DNA of 64,000 nucleotides from Lucifuga dentata. Taxonomy: Eukaryota > Chordata > Actinopteri > Ophidiiformes > Bythitidae. Of this stretch, positions 62,990 through 64,000 are shown one piece after another (position 1 is the stretch's first letter; each line of letters begins with the position of its first letter). The translations under genes and the position numbers were made by a program. The DNA lies in contig VXCM01000938.1 in the NCBI GenBank assembly GCA_014773175.1, positions 232,720 through 296,719 of the forward strand, read 5' to 3'. The notes beneath the pieces are model-generated. The model was given only the letters and a program-made list of their open reading frames with translations, did not search any database and was not told the DNA's origin.

Positions 62990-63497
62990 CTTAAATGACG
63001 TGGTTTTACAAGTCCAATAAATACTACCCGCATACACATTACATTACTGCCAATCATTTTCCAAAATATAAAACCATACTTTATTTATTTATTTATTGCA
63101 AAACCTCAAATCAAATGCTGAGGTGATACAACATCTTAAAATTCTGTATTTCGCCTGCTAACATACAAGTTTACATGTCGAAGGCACAATTATTTTAATT
63201 CTGTGGTAAAAGCAGTTTTCTTCTGGGATGTTGGACGGGTTAAATTAAGTAACTTAACAACTAAAAAAATTAACAGACGTTTTGTTCGCTGTGATGGATT
63301 ACCTATCTCAAGCATGTTTCAACTCTCCACAAGTTGATTTTTATAGCATTTCTCTTTGTTTTCCCTGCTTGGAAGGTAGGAAAAACAATTACACAATGTA
63401 CTGCTCCAGTAGTATTGTTTGGAAAATGGTTGGCAGTAATATATCATGTATGCAGGTAGTATTTATTGTGCTCAAACATCCAAAAGGTCCTTTAAGA
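62990..63497 (+). mobile_element. Long-TIR MITE-like element, subfamily B
   Basis: Starts near CAAGTCCAATAAATACTACC and ends CAAAAGGTCCTTTAAG, with family interior such as GTGATGGATTACCTATCTCA. It lies in the intron after crybb1 key 3. Confidence 0.6.
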
Positions 63498-64000
63498 TAC
63501 TATTGGGAATTGAACCCTGTTTTCTGCTGTGGTGGACTGTTAACCCTAGCTACGTGTTGTTAGTACATCAAGAAAAACATGCATGTGCTGGGGTTTTTGA
63601 GTGTCTATTCATTGCTTAAAGATGACTGCTGCATTACAATGTAATGAAAAATGATCAAAATATTCTCTTTAAACTTCTACATTTCAAGCAAAAAAAAAAA
63701 AAAAAAAANAAAAAAAAAAAAAAAAAAGAAAAAAAAAAAGATTTTTAGGATTTAGACTAGAATGACTTGATATGATGCAGTTTTTGCAGTGAACTACAAT
63801 ACTCCAGCATCATAATGCCTGAATAATTTGATCATTGAGTAGGGAAATTTACACACACATAGGTTTGTAATTAGTGTATGAGGCCATATGTGACAAGAGA
63901 TTCTATGCCTTTGGGCAAGATCAAGAGCAGCCAGCGTTTTTGTTGGAGTGCCTATGGAGTAGGAAGTCATTTTCATTTTATGCAGCTTCTGATTGTTTAT

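Noticed and set aside
1..64000. A defence island, biosynthetic cluster or other novel multi-gene system
   Set aside because: All supported genes are ordinary vertebrate genes with introns. No operon-like gene clustering or unknown multi-domain protein was found.

Overview
This window is nuclear DNA from a vertebrate, almost certainly a percomorph-like teleost fish. It has multi-exon genes with GT-AG introns, very dense CA/TC/GATA microsatellites, L2-type and Tc1-like elements, and lens beta-crystallin genes. The order ctnnd1 - btbd18 - timm10 recalls the human 11q12.1 neighbourhood of CTNND1, BTBD18 and TIMM10. All exon boundaries below were read by eye from splice sites, reading phase and remembered family sequences; nothing was computed.

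Layout. (1) 71-6046 (+): the 3' half of ctnnd1 (p120-catenin), 8 exons, 5' end outside the window, followed by a long 3' UTR. (2) 10554-20429 (+): btbd18, a BTB-domain nuclear protein without zinc fingers, 6 coding exons, about 1,369 aa, with an AT-hook. (3) 21591-23559 (+): timm10, a two-exon mitochondrial small TIM chaperone with both CX3C motifs. (4) 27055-42820 (+): unc93b1, the 12-pass chaperone of nucleic-acid-sensing Toll-like receptors, 13 coding exons, 629 aa, with introns full of microsatellites and transposons. (5) 46507-50569 (-): a beta-A crystallin gene (cryba4 by position) whose four Greek-key exons carry two apparently fatal lesions and two in-frame losses, so it looks like a decaying pseudogene. 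(6) 54323-54418 (+): a stray copy of the first coding exon of crybb1 with both splice sites damaged. (7) 57735-62312 (+): crybb1, with TATA box, non-coding exon 1 and four coding exons; the exon for the fourth Greek key lies beyond the window. The head-to-head cryba4/crybb1 arrangement matches the human CRYBA4/CRYBB1 pair.

Mobile DNA. About ten copies or fragments of one non-coding element with terminal inverted repeats of about 90 bp (two subfamilies) are scattered through introns and spacers. One copy in the last unc93b1 intron is split by a 2.4-kb reverse-oriented L2 LINE. There are also a Tc1-like element with intact ends, other non-LTR fragments and several hAT-like short elements.

Assembly. 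Many single N characters sit between two identical blocks of about 61-67 bp. These look like contig ends that overlap but were not merged, so those tandem duplications should not be read as biology. I saw no prokaryotic-style system, CRISPR array or clearly new multi-gene system. The most notable points are the crystallin decay, the exon relic, the inverted-repeat element family, and the microsatellites that form or abut splice sites.
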